Shown one piece after another: positions 25,996 to 34,324 of a DNA stretch of 64,000 bases. Source of the stretch: Kribbella kalugense. GTDB lineage: Bacteria; Actinomycetota; Actinomycetes; Propionibacteriales; Kribbellaceae. The notes under the pieces are model-generated. The model was given only the letters and a program-made list of their open reading frames with translations, made no database searches and was not told where the DNA came from. The position numbers and the translations under genes were made by a program. Position 1 is the first letter of the stretch; every line of letters starts with the position of its first letter. The stretch lies in NCBI RefSeq assembly GCF_004365875.1, contig NZ_SODF01000004.1, positions 62,001 through 126,000 on the forward strand. The letters are read 5' to 3'.

Positions 25996-26625
25996 ATGAC
26001 GGACATTAGAAGCGCCGTGGCAGGCGAGCGGACCGAGCTGGCGGACCTGCTGGCCGGGCTGTCGGAGGACGACTGGGACCGGGAGACGCTGTGTAGCGGC
26101 TGGCGGGTCCGGGAGTTGGTTGCCCACATCACCATGCCGTACCGGATCTCCCCGCCGCGGTTCGTGCTCGGTCTGATCCGGTCCGGCGGCAAGTTCGACC
26201 GGTACGCCGACCGGCAGGCCAGACTGGACGCGTCAGCACTGTCTTCGGTGGAGCTGGTCGACTGTCTCCGCCAGAACGTCAACCACCCGTGGAAGCCACC
26301 GGGCGGCGGGTATGAAGGCGCCTTGTCCCACGACGTGATCCACGGCCTCGACGTGACCGTTGCACTAGGCATCGATCGTCAGGTGCCCGCCGAGCGACTG
26401 CACGTCATCCTCGACAAGCTGAATCCACGCCAGCTCAAGTACTTCGGCGTGGACCTCACCGGCATCCAGCTCCAGGCCACCGACCTCGATTGGACCTACG
26501 GGACCGGCGTACCCCTGACAGGCAAGGCCCAGGACCTCCTCCTCGTACTGAGCGATCGCACCCTCCCACCCGACCACCTGTCCGGCGCTGCCGCCGGACG
26601 ATTCACCGCTGGAGTGACCCGATGA
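25996..26625 (+). CDS. maleylpyruvate-isomerase-family (DinB-like) mycothiol-dependent protein
   Basis: This 209-aa protein of the TIGR03083/maleylpyruvate isomerase N-terminal family has a four-helix DinB-like bundle. The start region LADLLAGLSEDDWDRETLC and GWRVRELVAHI, with a metal-binding His, are typical. HDVIHGLDVTVALG supplies two more histidines. Members use mycothiol in place of glutathione, or are uncharacterised. It lies 18 nt after the ECF42 gene and overlaps the VOC gene by ATGA, so all four genes may be one operon. Confidence 0.82.
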   Translation: MTDIRSAVAGERTELADLLAGLSEDDWDRETLCSGWRVRELVAHITMPYRISPPRFVLGLIRSGGKFDRYADRQARLDASALSSVELVDCLRQNVNHPWKPPGGGYEGALSHDVIHGLDVTVALGIDRQVPAERLHVILDKLNPRQLKYFGVDLTGIQLQATDLDWTYGTGVPLTGKAQDLLLVLSDRTLPPDHLSGAAAGRFTAGVTR

Positions 26626-27008
26626 TCATCAGCCTCCCGATCGAGGACCGCGCGCGGTCGTACGCCTTCTTCCAGGAGGCGCTCGGTCTGACGCCGGTAG
26701 GGGACGAGCTGGGCGACGACGGCATCCCCGAACCACTGCAGTTCGCGCTGGCGGACGGCGTCACCATGATGCTGATTCCGACCGGCGGCTTCGGCTGGGT
26801 GCTCGGCGACCAGCCGGCCGCCCCGCCAGGCACCAGCGAGTGCATCCTCACCGTCCACGCCGACACCGAGGAGGCCGTCGGCGCCGTGGTCACCAAGGCG
26901 GTGGCCGCCGGGGCCAAGCTGGTCACCGAGCCGACCCGCAAACCCTGGGCCTATATGGCGACGTTCACCGACCCCGACGGCCACCTCTGGATGATCGAGA
27001 CCGCCTAG
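26622..27008 (+). CDS. VOC-family (glyoxalase/bleomycin-resistance-like) protein
   Basis: This 128-aa VOC-superfamily protein shows two beta-alpha-beta-beta-beta modules. Typical segments are MIISLPIEDRARSYAFFQEA, the loop LQFALADGVTMMLIP and the end YMATFTDPDGHLWMIE. The metal ligands of true glyoxalases are only partly present, so a resistance or binding role is as likely. The start overlaps the previous gene (ATGA). The stop overlaps the stop of the convergent serine hydrolase by 4 nt. Confidence 0.85.
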   Translation: MIISLPIEDRARSYAFFQEALGLTPVGDELGDDGIPEPLQFALADGVTMMLIPTGGFGWVLGDQPAAPPGTSECILTVHADTEEAVGAVVTKAVAAGAKLVTEPTRKPWAYMATFTDPDGHLWMIETA

Positions 27009-28507
27009 AGCAAGCGCTGGTGCAGGTTTGCTGCGCGGACGGTTTTGCCGGCGGGATGGTGACGGAACAGGCGGCCGCCGTACCGGAACCACTCGACTCG
27101 GCCGTCGGCGCCGCGGACGAAGTTGGCGCGGGTGTGGGTGGGCCGGCCGGATGGGTCGAGGGCGAGGACGTAATCCCTGCGGTAAAAGGGCAGACGGAGC
27201 GCGACCTCGCCCTCCAGGCTGGCGACCAGCTCGCCGTCCTCGGCGACCAGGTCGAGCCCGAACTCGCCCGACGTACCGTCGAGGCCGATCTGCTGGGACA
27301 CATAGGAGCCCTCGTACGCAGCCAGTTGCTGAGGCGGGAGCTGACGCGGTACGGCGGGCAGGTTGCCGACGTCGGCGAACTCACGCAGCGCCCAGTCGTC
27401 CGCGAACAGCTCGGCCACCAACGCCGGACCGCCTTCGGAGTTGGTCAGCAAGGTGATGGCGAAGTCCCGCTCCGGAACCATCAGGAAGCCGGAGTGCTGC
27501 CCGGACCAGTCGCCGCCGTGCTGTACGACGGTCGGGCCCTCCGCCGTCGGCCGCAGGTGCCAGGTGACGCCGACACCGTTCAGCTCGACGAACAGCGTGC
27601 CACCCGGGCCGGGGTGGGACCGCATCGCGAGCCGCGCCCGGTCGCTGAGCAGGTGTGGGAAACCCTTGTGGCCAAGGTGGTACCGCGCGTACCGGAGCTG
27701 GTCGCGAGGGCTCGAGATCAGGCCGCCGATCGAGGCCAGGCTGCGCGGGATCCGGTCGAAGGACGGCTCGACCACCGCCTTGCCGTCGATGACGTTGTGC
27801 GAGGCGGCGACGCTGAACCCGCCGAGCTCGCTCCGGAAGAACCGGCTGTGCTCCAGTCCGAGCGGATCGACGACCAGCTCGCGGGCCGCGATCTCGTACG
27901 GCTTCCCGGTGACGACCTCGACGATCCGGCCGGCCACGCCGATCGCGGCGTTGTTGTACGCGAACACCTTCCCGAGCGGGGTCAGTTGCGGGACCTTGGC
28001 CAGCCCGGCGACGTACTGCGCCAATGCGTCCTCGCCGTCGCCGAAGTCCTGGAGGTAGTCGCCCAGCCAACCGGGGGAGTGGTTCAGCAACTGGCGGACG
28101 GTGACCCGCTTGGCGACCGACGGGTCGCTCGTCTGGAAGTCCGGCAGGTACGCGCGCACGGGCCGGTCCAGACTGATCAGTCCACGCTCGACCAGCCGCA
28201 TGATCGCCGTACCGGTGAAGGTCTTGGTAGTCGAGCCGATCCGGAACACGGTGTCGGCGGTCACCGGAGCCGGCTGGTCCACGTTCGTCACGCCGAAGCC
28301 ACGGACATATTCACGGCCGCGGTACCAGACGCCGAGCCCGACACCGGGGATCGCGTACTTCGTCATCCCCGCCTCGATCTTGTCCGCCAGCCGGCCGATC
28401 GACGCGGGCTCACGGGAGGTGGTGGCGGTTGCGGGCAGAGTGGGTAAAGCGGCCACCGGTACGGCGGCCGCCGCGGCTTTGAGCACGGTACGACGGGTGA
28501 GCGACAC
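27005..28507 (-). CDS. Tat-exported serine hydrolase, class C beta-lactamase fold
   Basis: This 500-aa exported serine hydrolase has a Tat signal (TRRTVLKAAAAAVPVAAL). SxxK is S92-T-T-K95, YxN is Y184-N-N186, and an HGG motif replaces HTG later in the chain (QHGGDWSGQ). A C-terminal domain of about 120 residues follows the catalytic domain, as in many actinobacterial D-aminopeptidase/esterase-like members. It is divergent from an HTH regulator with overlapping inverted repeats between them, so repression by that regulator is likely. The substrate is unknown. Confidence 0.88.
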   Translation of the reverse strand: MSLTRRTVLKAAAAAVPVAALPTLPATATTSREPASIGRLADKIEAGMTKYAIPGVGLGVWYRGREYVRGFGVTNVDQPAPVTADTVFRIGSTTKTFTGTAIMRLVERGLISLDRPVRAYLPDFQTSDPSVAKRVTVRQLLNHSPGWLGDYLQDFGDGEDALAQYVAGLAKVPQLTPLGKVFAYNNAAIGVAGRIVEVVTGKPYEIAARELVVDPLGLEHSRFFRSELGGFSVAASHNVIDGKAVVEPSFDRIPRSLASIGGLISSPRDQLRYARYHLGHKGFPHLLSDRARLAMRSHPGPGGTLFVELNGVGVTWHLRPTAEGPTVVQHGGDWSGQHSGFLMVPERDFAITLLTNSEGGPALVAELFADDWALREFADVGNLPAVPRQLPPQQLAAYEGSYVSQQIGLDGTSGEFGLDLVAEDGELVASLEGEVALRLPFYRRDYVLALDPSGRPTHTRANFVRGADGRVEWFRYGGRLFRHHPAGKTVRAANLHQRLL

Positions 28508-28551
28508 GTCAACGTCTCCTCGAGTTGGAATGCTTCCGATGCCGCTATTAT

Positions 28552-28577
28552 TACCAGCATTGGTATCAATGGATACC
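28552..28577. promoter_or_regulatory. overlapping inverted repeats between divergent genes, probable operator
   Basis: Three overlapping dyads fall within 26 bp: TACCA-GCAT-TGGTA (28552-28565), CATTG-GTAT-CAATG (28558-28571) and GGTATC-AATG-GATACC (28562-28577). They lie in the 95-bp gap between the serine hydrolase and the HTH regulator, the natural place for a shared operator. Confidence 0.6.
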
Positions 28578-28602
28578 CTGAAAGATCCCTGATGGAGAGC
28601 CG

Positions 28603-29136
28603 ATGGCGGAGTCGCCGACCCCGGTGCTGGACGTCCTGTTGCACCCGATCCGCTGGCGCATCACCCAGCGCGTGCTGGGCCGCGAAGTGACCACAACCGA
28701 CCTGAAACGCGACCTCCCGGACGTCCCCACCACCACGCTCTACCGGCACGTTGCCGCCCTGATCGACGCCGGCTACCTGACCGTGGTCCGCGAGCGAAAG
28801 GTCCGCGGTACGACGGAACGCACGCTCACCCTGGACCAGACCAAGGTCGGCCGGATCGACGAGCGCGAGGCGCGGGCGATGACGCCGGAGCAGCACCGTC
28901 AGGCCTTCCTGATGATGCTCACCGGCCTGGCCGCCGACTTCGATCGAGCCGTCGACCGCGGCGACTTCAAGACCCGGGTCAACCAGCTCGGCTACTCCCA
29001 GGTCGCCCTGTACGTCGACGCCGACGACCTGGACCGCATCCAGCAGGGCGTCAACGCCGTACTCGAACCCCATCTCCAGGACGCCCCGGGCAAGGACCGC
29101 GTGGTCGTCTCCTTCATCGCCGTACCTGACGACTAG
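28603..29136 (+). CDS. ArsR-like helix-turn-helix regulator
   Basis: This 177-aa winged-helix regulator contains the recognition region TTDLKRDLPDVPTTTLYRHV and the wing ERKVRGTTERTLTLD. A C-terminal alpha-helical domain (about residues 85-177) with PEQHRQAFLMMLTGLAADF is similar to ligand-binding parts of 'helix-turn-helix domain-containing' actinobacterial repressors. It is divergent from the Tat-exported serine hydrolase and probably controls it. The stop lies 3 nt from the convergent aldo/keto reductase stop. Confidence 0.82.
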   Translation: MAESPTPVLDVLLHPIRWRITQRVLGREVTTTDLKRDLPDVPTTTLYRHVAALIDAGYLTVVRERKVRGTTERTLTLDQTKVGRIDEREARAMTPEQHRQAFLMMLTGLAADFDRAVDRGDFKTRVNQLGYSQVALYVDADDLDRIQQGVNAVLEPHLQDAPGKDRVVVSFIAVPDD

Positions 29137-29139
29137 CCG

Positions 29140-30153
29140 TCAGCGGCGACGGAGGCGGGCGTCTGCGATCGCGGGTGGCGTGGCGGCGTAGTTGTCGGCC
29201 GGGTCCAGTTCGGTGCCTGGTGCAACGATCTCGTCGATCCGGTCGAGGATGTCGCCGGACAGCTCAAGCTCGGCGGCAGGCAACAGGCTGTCGAGTTGCT
29301 CCTGCGTACGCGGACCGATCAGCACGGACGTCACGGCCGGATGCGCGCGGACGAACGCGATTGCCAGGTGCGGCAGAGTCATCCCGGCTTCCGCAGCCAG
29401 TGCGGTGAGCTTTGCCACCGCCTCGGTCTTGGCCTGACCGGTCGGGGTCGAGGGGTCGTAATGGCCCGGCCGCGTCGACGCCCGATGCGATGACGCCAGG
29501 TTCGCCCGGCCGGACAGCCAACCGCTGTTCAGTGGGCTGAAGGTCAGCACGCCGAGGCCGTGCCGCTGAGTCACTGGGAAGACGGACGCCTCCGGCCGGC
29601 GCGTCAGGATCGAGTACATGGTCTGTTCGGTCAGGAACCGGTGCGTGCCGCGGCGCTCGGCGGCCCGTTGCGCCTCGACGATCGTCTCCGCCGGGAACAT
29701 CGACGAGCCGAACGCCCGGACCTTCCCCGCCTGCACGAGATCGGACAGCGCGGACAACGTCTCGCCGGGATCGGTGTCGTGGTCCGGCCGGTGCAGCTGG
29801 TACAGATCGAGGTGGTCGGTCCCGAGCCGGCGCAGGCTGTTCTCGACCGACTGCATGATCCACCGGCGGGAGGCGCCGCTCTGATTCGGATCCGCACCCA
29901 TCGGCAGGCCGAACTTGCTCGCCAGTACGACGTCGTCGCGCCGGCCGCGGATCGCCGTACCGACGATCTCCTCGGACTCGCCGGCGGAGTACACGTCGGC
30001 CGTGTCGATCAGGTTGATGCCGGCGTCGAGGGCGCGGTGGATGATCCGGACCGAGTCCTCGTGGTCCGGGTTGCCCATCGCGCCGAACATCATCGCGCCG
30101 AGGGCGACGTCGCTGACGGAAATGCCGGTGGCGCCGAGGATTCTGCGTTGCAT
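29140..30153 (-). CDS. aldo/keto reductase
   Basis: This 337-aa NADPH-dependent aldo/keto reductase is a TIM barrel. Features include the N-terminal GISVSDVALGAMMFGAMGN, DTADVYSAGESEEIVG with the catalytic Tyr, VVLASKFG with the catalytic Lys, and YQLHRPDHDTD with the His. SVLIGPRTQEQLDS near the end binds the cofactor phosphate. The start is ATG 30153, just after an AAAGG site; the longer open frame upstream enters the AraC gene. It is divergent from that AraC-type regulator, which is its likely controller. Confidence 0.9.
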   Translation of the reverse strand: MQRRILGATGISVSDVALGAMMFGAMGNPDHEDSVRIIHRALDAGINLIDTADVYSAGESEEIVGTAIRGRRDDVVLASKFGLPMGADPNQSGASRRWIMQSVENSLRRLGTDHLDLYQLHRPDHDTDPGETLSALSDLVQAGKVRAFGSSMFPAETIVEAQRAAERRGTHRFLTEQTMYSILTRRPEASVFPVTQRHGLGVLTFSPLNSGWLSGRANLASSHRASTRPGHYDPSTPTGQAKTEAVAKLTALAAEAGMTLPHLAIAFVRAHPAVTSVLIGPRTQEQLDSLLPAAELELSGDILDRIDEIVAPGTELDPADNYAATPPAIADARLRRR

Positions 30154-30252
30154 GGGGTTGATGCCTTTCTGGTCGGTACTTCGATCACAGCACCGCCGGG
30201 CGCCGGAGCGTGAGCCTGATGCTGGCGTCGGCTTGCGCGATCCTGCCGACCT

Positions 30253-31158
30253 GTGTCCACTGGGGGAGTGGACCTGCTGGACGAGCTCCAATCCCTGATC
30301 ATTCGGTACGCCGTGGGACGGCGCGGGCGTACCCAGCGCTTGATCGACGGGGTGCAGATCAGCCGCGCGGACGAGCCGAGTGAGCCCACCGCCGGCCTGA
30401 TGCGGCCTGCGGTCACAGTCGTGGCCTCGGGCGTCAAACGGACCTTGCTGAACGGTGTCGCGTACGAGTACAGCGCCGGGCAGTTTCTCGTCAGCTCACT
30501 GGATCTTCCGGTGATCGGCCAGGCGCTGAAGGCGAGCCGGGACGAGCCGTTCGCCGTGGTCAGCCTCCGACTCGATCCGGTGGATATCGCGCCACTCCTG
30601 CTCGAGACGCCGGCCCTGCCACCGCAGTACGGCGGTCTGGTGGTGAGCGATGCGACACCCGAGTTGCTGGATCCCGTCGTACGACTGCTGCGGATCGCCG
30701 ACCGGCCGGACGACGTACGGGTGCTGGCGCCCGGGATCCGGCGAGAGATCCTGTGGCGTCTGCTGACCGGCGAACAGGGTGCTCTGGTCCGGCAGATCGG
30801 TCTGGCCGACGGCATGCTGGCCCATATCTCGAAGGCGATCCGCTGGATCCGCCGGCACCACAACGAACCGGTCCGGGTGGCCGACCTGGCTGAACTGGCG
30901 GGCATGAGCGAGTCGACCTTCCACCGCCACTTCCGCGCCGCGACCTCGATGACCCCGATCCAGTTCCAGAAGCAGATCCGCCTCCAGGAGGCCAGGATCC
31001 TGCTCCGGACCCAGGCCACCACCGCGGCCGATGTCGCGTACCAGGTCGGCTACACCAGCCCGGCCCATTTCACCCGCGAGTACCACAAGGCCTTCGGTCG
31101 AACCCCCGGGGAAGATCGAACAAATTTCAGCTCTCCGGTGGTGGCAGAGGGTTCCTGA
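30253..31158 (+). CDS. AraC-family transcriptional regulator
   Basis: This is a 301-aa AraC/XylS regulator. The N-terminal half is the AraC_N type (DELQSLIIRYAVGRRGRTQR, then AGQFLVSSLDLPVIGQ). The C-terminal DNA-binding domain has two helix-turn-helix motifs: VADLAELAGMSESTFHRHFR and AADVAYQVGYTSPAHFTREY. GTG 30253 and GTG 30268 are both possible; the second has GGGGGAG very close. It is divergent from the aldo/keto reductase. This pairing, an AraC_N regulator beside an oxidoreductase, is common for self-contained detoxification units. Confidence 0.88.
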   Translation: MSTGGVDLLDELQSLIIRYAVGRRGRTQRLIDGVQISRADEPSEPTAGLMRPAVTVVASGVKRTLLNGVAYEYSAGQFLVSSLDLPVIGQALKASRDEPFAVVSLRLDPVDIAPLLLETPALPPQYGGLVVSDATPELLDPVVRLLRIADRPDDVRVLAPGIRREILWRLLTGEQGALVRQIGLADGMLAHISKAIRWIRRHHNEPVRVADLAELAGMSESTFHRHFRAATSMTPIQFQKQIRLQEARILLRTQATTAADVAYQVGYTSPAHFTREYHKAFGRTPGEDRTNFSSPVVAEGS

Positions 31159-31163
31159 CCTGC

Positions 31164-31169
31164 TACAAC
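31164..31169 (+). promoter_or_regulatory. -10 box of a leaderless gene
   Basis: TACAAC lies 6 nt before ATG 31176 and no ribosome-binding site is present, so the secreted protein gene is probably transcribed from its own leaderless promoter rather than from AraC. Confidence 0.35.
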
Positions 31170-31175
31170 CAGTGA

Positions 31176-32009
31176 ATGCGCAAACTGGGGATCATCTTCG
31201 TGGTGGCTCTCGCCGCCCTGCTCATACCCATCCAGGCTCAGGCCGTTACCGGCTGGAACGTCGTCGGGTCGGACAACGCCCGTCCGCTCGACGAAAGCCA
31301 AGGACTCGCGACCGTCACCCGCGACGGCAGCACGCAGTACCGCTACACGGGTGTCGGCACCATTCCTGCCGACCTGTTGACCCGCGGCTGGAACCACGTT
31401 GGTGACCCCGGCGCCGGGCAGGGCTGGTACGTCGAGCCGTACCAGCGTGACGACCGTGGCGGGAAGCTGTTCCGGGTGCAGTCGCCGTCGGGCACCTGGG
31501 CGAACTACACGCACGCCCTGGAGTCCTGGGAGGCCAACAACAACAGCTTCGCCGCCGTGTCGCCGGACGCCCACTGGCTGGTCAACGGTGAGTGGGGAAC
31601 GATGGACCGGCTCCTGGTCTTCCCGATGCCCGGAGTCGCCGCGACGGACCCGACCCAGAACCTGCCCTATGCCTCCGCGATCCGGCTGGACCACCAGGTC
31701 CGCGACGTCCAGGGCTGCGACTTCGTCACCGCAACCCAGCTGCTCTGCTCGTCCGACGACCCGGACGGCACCCTCTTCGGTACGACGAAACCGCTGCTGC
31801 AGGTGGATCTATCCGTACCCGTAGGCGCCGGTGACGTGACCGGCCACGTCACCTCACTCGGCCAACTCCCGCTACAGAGCGCCTGCTCCGGCAACTTCGA
31901 GGTAGAAGGCATCGACTACTACGAGCCCGACGCCACCCTCCGCGTCGTCATCATGTCCCCGAGCGCCTGCATAGCCTTCGACAGCAAGACGTACCGCTTC
32001 CAACGCTGA
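31176..32009 (+). CDS. secreted protein of unknown function
   Basis: This 277-aa exported protein has a signal peptide RKLGIIFVVALAALLIPIQA cleaved near AQA. The mature part begins VTGWNVVGSDNARPLDES and contains repeated Trp/Asp/Gly-rich strands (WNHVGDPGAGQGWYVEPY, DAHWLVNGEWGTMDRLLVF). A pattern of this kind suggests a beta-propeller or beta-sandwich, and four cysteines occur in the second half. I recognise no family. It is followed 18 nt later by the convergent SnoaL-like gene. Confidence 0.7.
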   Translation: MRKLGIIFVVALAALLIPIQAQAVTGWNVVGSDNARPLDESQGLATVTRDGSTQYRYTGVGTIPADLLTRGWNHVGDPGAGQGWYVEPYQRDDRGGKLFRVQSPSGTWANYTHALESWEANNNSFAAVSPDAHWLVNGEWGTMDRLLVFPMPGVAATDPTQNLPYASAIRLDHQVRDVQGCDFVTATQLLCSSDDPDGTLFGTTKPLLQVDLSVPVGAGDVTGHVTSLGQLPLQSACSGNFEVEGIDYYEPDATLRVVIMSPSACIAFDSKTYRFQR

Positions 32010-32027
32010 GCCGCTCCGAGTTTGCTG

Positions 32028-32471
32028 TCAGGCGGTCGTGTGCGCGCGTGACTGCATGGAGCGGATGACGCTGATGTCGATCCCGATCTGTTCGGCGAAG
32101 CTCCCGGTGTCCCAGTACGAACGGATCCTGTCGATGAAGCCGGTGTCGTCGAAGTGGAAGAACGAGGCCATTTCCATCGTGTAAGGCCGGCCGGCCACAT
32201 CTTGCGGAAGGTGGAGTGTGCCGGTCTCGACGAACTCGCAGGCGGCCGTGTCGCCTTGGATCACGGTCGTCGCGACCTCTTGGTGGACGTCCGGGATCAC
32301 CGTACTGAACAGCATCGACCAGACCGGCCGGATGTGATCCTTGCCCCGGCTCGGCTGATCGCTCGTCGGGAACTGGATGACCACGTCCTCGGACATGTAG
32401 GCGAGAACGGTTGCGAGGTCGTGGCGGCTGTAGGCCTGCCAGTACTGGTTCATGGTGTCTTCGAGGTTCAT
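32028..32471 (-). CDS. SnoaL/NTF2-like domain protein
   Basis: This 147-aa protein has the SnoaL-like (NTF2) alpha+beta cone fold. Typical are the N-terminal helix NQYWQAYSRHDLATVLAYM, the strand EDVVIQFPTSDQ, the central TLHLPQDVAGRPYTMEMASF and the end GFIDRIRSYWD. Such proteins bind or isomerise small hydrophobic molecules. It is divergent from the TetR gene, with three regularly spaced TetR-type operators in between, and so is the probable target of that repressor. Confidence 0.85.
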   Translation of the reverse strand: MNLEDTMNQYWQAYSRHDLATVLAYMSEDVVIQFPTSDQPSRGKDHIRPVWSMLFSTVIPDVHQEVATTVIQGDTAACEFVETGTLHLPQDVAGRPYTMEMASFFHFDDTGFIDRIRSYWDTGSFAEQIGIDISVIRSMQSRAHTTA

Positions 32472-32486
32472 GGCACAGGACCTTAT

Positions 32487-32532
32487 TGGCAGATCTGCCA
32501 TTTGGCAATCCTGCCGTTCGGCAGTTCTGTCG
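32487..32532. promoter_or_regulatory. three tandem TetR-type operators at 16-bp intervals
   Basis: TGGCAGATCTGCCA (32487-32500, a perfect palindrome), TGGCAATCCTGCCG (32503-32516) and CGGCAGTTCTGTCG (32519-32532) follow each other with a start-to-start distance of exactly 16 bp. All fit a TGGCA-N4-TGCCA pattern. They fill the gap between the divergent SnoaL-like and TetR genes, upstream of the TetR -10 box. Confidence 0.8.
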
Positions 32533-32540
32533 GCATGAGC

Positions 32541-32546
32541 TAGCCT
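32541..32546 (+). promoter_or_regulatory. -10 box of the leaderless TetR gene
   Basis: TAGCCT lies 7 nt before GTG 32554. The third operator copy ends 8 nt upstream, covering the -35 region. Confidence 0.45.
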
Positions 32547-32553
32547 GATCAGC

Positions 32554-33150
32554 GTGACCAGCGATCCCGAGACCGGCCTGCGTGAGCGCAAGAAGAGGCG
32601 AACCGAGGATGCGATCATCGACGCCGCGCTGCGGCTGTTCGAGTCGAAGGGGTACGACGCGGTTCTGGTCGAGGACATCGCGGCGGCCGCGGACGTCTCG
32701 CCGCGAACGTTCTACCGCTACTTCCCGGCGAAGGAGGACGTGCTCCTCGGCGGCCCGAACGCCGGGGACGCGACGCGACAGGCACTGGCCGAACGCCACC
32801 CGGACGAGACAGATGTGGACTTCGTGGCCCGCGCGATGCTCGCCGGCCTGACCGCCGGCGACCCGGCGCGGACGATGCGCGCCTATCGGTTGGTCCAGGC
32901 AGTACCGGCGCTTCAGGCGCGCATGTTCCAACTGGTGTGGCGCGGCGGCCAGGAACACTTCGTCGAGGCACTCCTGGCCGGCAGACCCAGAACCCGGGAC
33001 GCGGAACTGCGCGCGAATGTCCTGACCCACGCCGTCACCGACGCGATGCGCGTGGCTGTCGTCTTCTGGCTTCAGTCCGACCGGCACGGTTCCCTCGACC
33101 AGGAATGCGCGAAGGCTCTGTCGCTCCTCCGTGAGGCTTTCCAGGCCTGA
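32554..33150 (+). CDS. TetR-family transcriptional regulator
   Basis: This is a 198-aa TetR repressor. The DNA-binding domain spans residues about 10-60 (AIIDAALRLFESKGYDAVLV, IAAAADVSPRTFYRYFPAKE). The C-terminal helical domain from about residue 75 would bind the ligand. Three repeats of its likely operator lie directly upstream, pointing to autoregulation and to control of the divergent SnoaL-like gene. Its last 116 nt overlap the 3' end of the convergent methyltransferase gene, an unusually long overlap. Confidence 0.92.
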   Translation: MTSDPETGLRERKKRRTEDAIIDAALRLFESKGYDAVLVEDIAAAADVSPRTFYRYFPAKEDVLLGGPNAGDATRQALAERHPDETDVDFVARAMLAGLTAGDPARTMRAYRLVQAVPALQARMFQLVWRGGQEHFVEALLAGRPRTRDAELRANVLTHAVTDAMRVAVVFWLQSDRHGSLDQECAKALSLLREAFQA

Positions 33151-34324
33151 CCCTCAGTTGGGCGACGTCTAGGTAGCCGGAGGCGAAGCCGGCTTCGCTG
33201 TAGGCCAGGTAGTACTCCCAGGTCCGGCGGAACGTCTCGTCGAAACCCTGCGCCCGGACGACCTGCCAGTTCGCGGCGAACTGGCGTCGCCACCGGCGCA
33301 GCGTCTCGGCGTAGTCCGCACCGAACCGGTGGTCGTCGTCGACCGTCAACGAGGTGTACTGCGCCAGCCCTTCGTCGATCGCGGTCCGGGACGGGATCAG
33401 CCCACCCGGAAAGATGTACTTCTGGATCCAGCCGTACGACTTCCTGGTGGCCCGCATCCGGTCGTGGTCCATCAGGATCGCCTGGATCGCGATCGATCCG
33501 CCCGGCGCCAGCAGCTGGTCCAACTTGCGGAAGTAGTCCGGCCAGTACTCCTCGCCGACCGCCTCGACCATCTCGACGCTGACGATCGCGTCGTACGAGC
33601 CGGTCACCGCGCGGTAGTCCTGCAACCGCAGGTCGACGCGGTCGGTCAGTCCTGCGTCGTCGATCCGCCTGCGGGCCAGCTGGAGCTGCTCGGTCGACAG
33701 GGTGATGCCGGTGACGTGGGCGCCGCGGCGAGCCGCAGCGATGGCCAACGTGCCCCAGCCGATTCCGATCTCGAGCACTCGACTACCGGGGCCCACGTCG
33801 GCCTGGTCGAGGATCCGCTCCACCTTGCGGGTCTGTGCCGCTTCGAGATCTTGACCTGACAGCGGTACGTCGGGGTCGAACAAGGCGGAGCTGTACGTCA
33901 TGCCAGGGTCGAGGAACGCTGCGAACAAAGCGTTGCTGAGGTCGTAGTGCGCACTGACGTTGTCGCGCGCACCGGTGACCGTATTGCGCTGCCGGGCCGG
34001 GATGCGCTCTTCGACGACCCGACGGAAGCGCAGCAGCCACTGCGGCAGGAGCTGAGTGAGCTGGGCTGCGAACGGCGTGAGCAGCTCGCCGAGATCGGTC
34101 CCGTCGGCGGCTGCCCAGTCGCCTGCCATGTAGGCCTCTCCGAGACCGATCTTCGGGTTGTGCGCGAGCCGCTCGAACATCGCGCCCGGCCGGATGATCC
34201 GCAGTACCGGCGCGTCCCGGCCGCCTCCGCCACGGACCGTACTGTCCGGGTACACGGCGCGGACCGCGACCTGGTCGAGGATCCGGTCGACGATCAGCCG
34301 GGTGATTCGGGCCCGGACGCGCAT
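33035..34324 (-). CDS. cyclopropane-fatty-acid-synthase-like SAM methyltransferase (UfaM/CfaS type)
   Basis: This 429-aa SAM-dependent methyltransferase of the CfaS family acts on unsaturated acyl chains of phospholipids. Family hallmarks are DNVSAHYDLSNALFAAFLD, the SAM-binding RVLEIGIGWGTLAIAAARRG, GITLSTEQLQLARRR, VSVEMVEAVGEEYW and IQKYIFPGGLIPS. The C-terminus continues for about 36 Arg/Gly/Pro-rich residues past the usual GYLDVAQLR segment, reading through the end of the convergent TetR gene. The start overlaps the DUF1365 gene by 31 nt. It is the last gene of the amine-oxidase/DUF1365/CfaS operon under the CarH-like regulator, so a role in methylating fatty acids for a furan or cyclopropane product is inferred. 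Confidence 0.88.
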   Translation of the reverse strand: MRVRARITRLIVDRILDQVAVRAVYPDSTVRGGGGRDAPVLRIIRPGAMFERLAHNPKIGLGEAYMAGDWAAADGTDLGELLTPFAAQLTQLLPQWLLRFRRVVEERIPARQRNTVTGARDNVSAHYDLSNALFAAFLDPGMTYSSALFDPDVPLSGQDLEAAQTRKVERILDQADVGPGSRVLEIGIGWGTLAIAAARRGAHVTGITLSTEQLQLARRRIDDAGLTDRVDLRLQDYRAVTGSYDAIVSVEMVEAVGEEYWPDYFRKLDQLLAPGGSIAIQAILMDHDRMRATRKSYGWIQKYIFPGGLIPSRTAIDEGLAQYTSLTVDDDHRFGADYAETLRRWRRQFAANWQVVRAQGFDETFRRTWEYYLAYSEAGFASGYLDVAQLRVRPGKPHGGATEPSRIPGRGNRAGRTEARRRQPRASRR

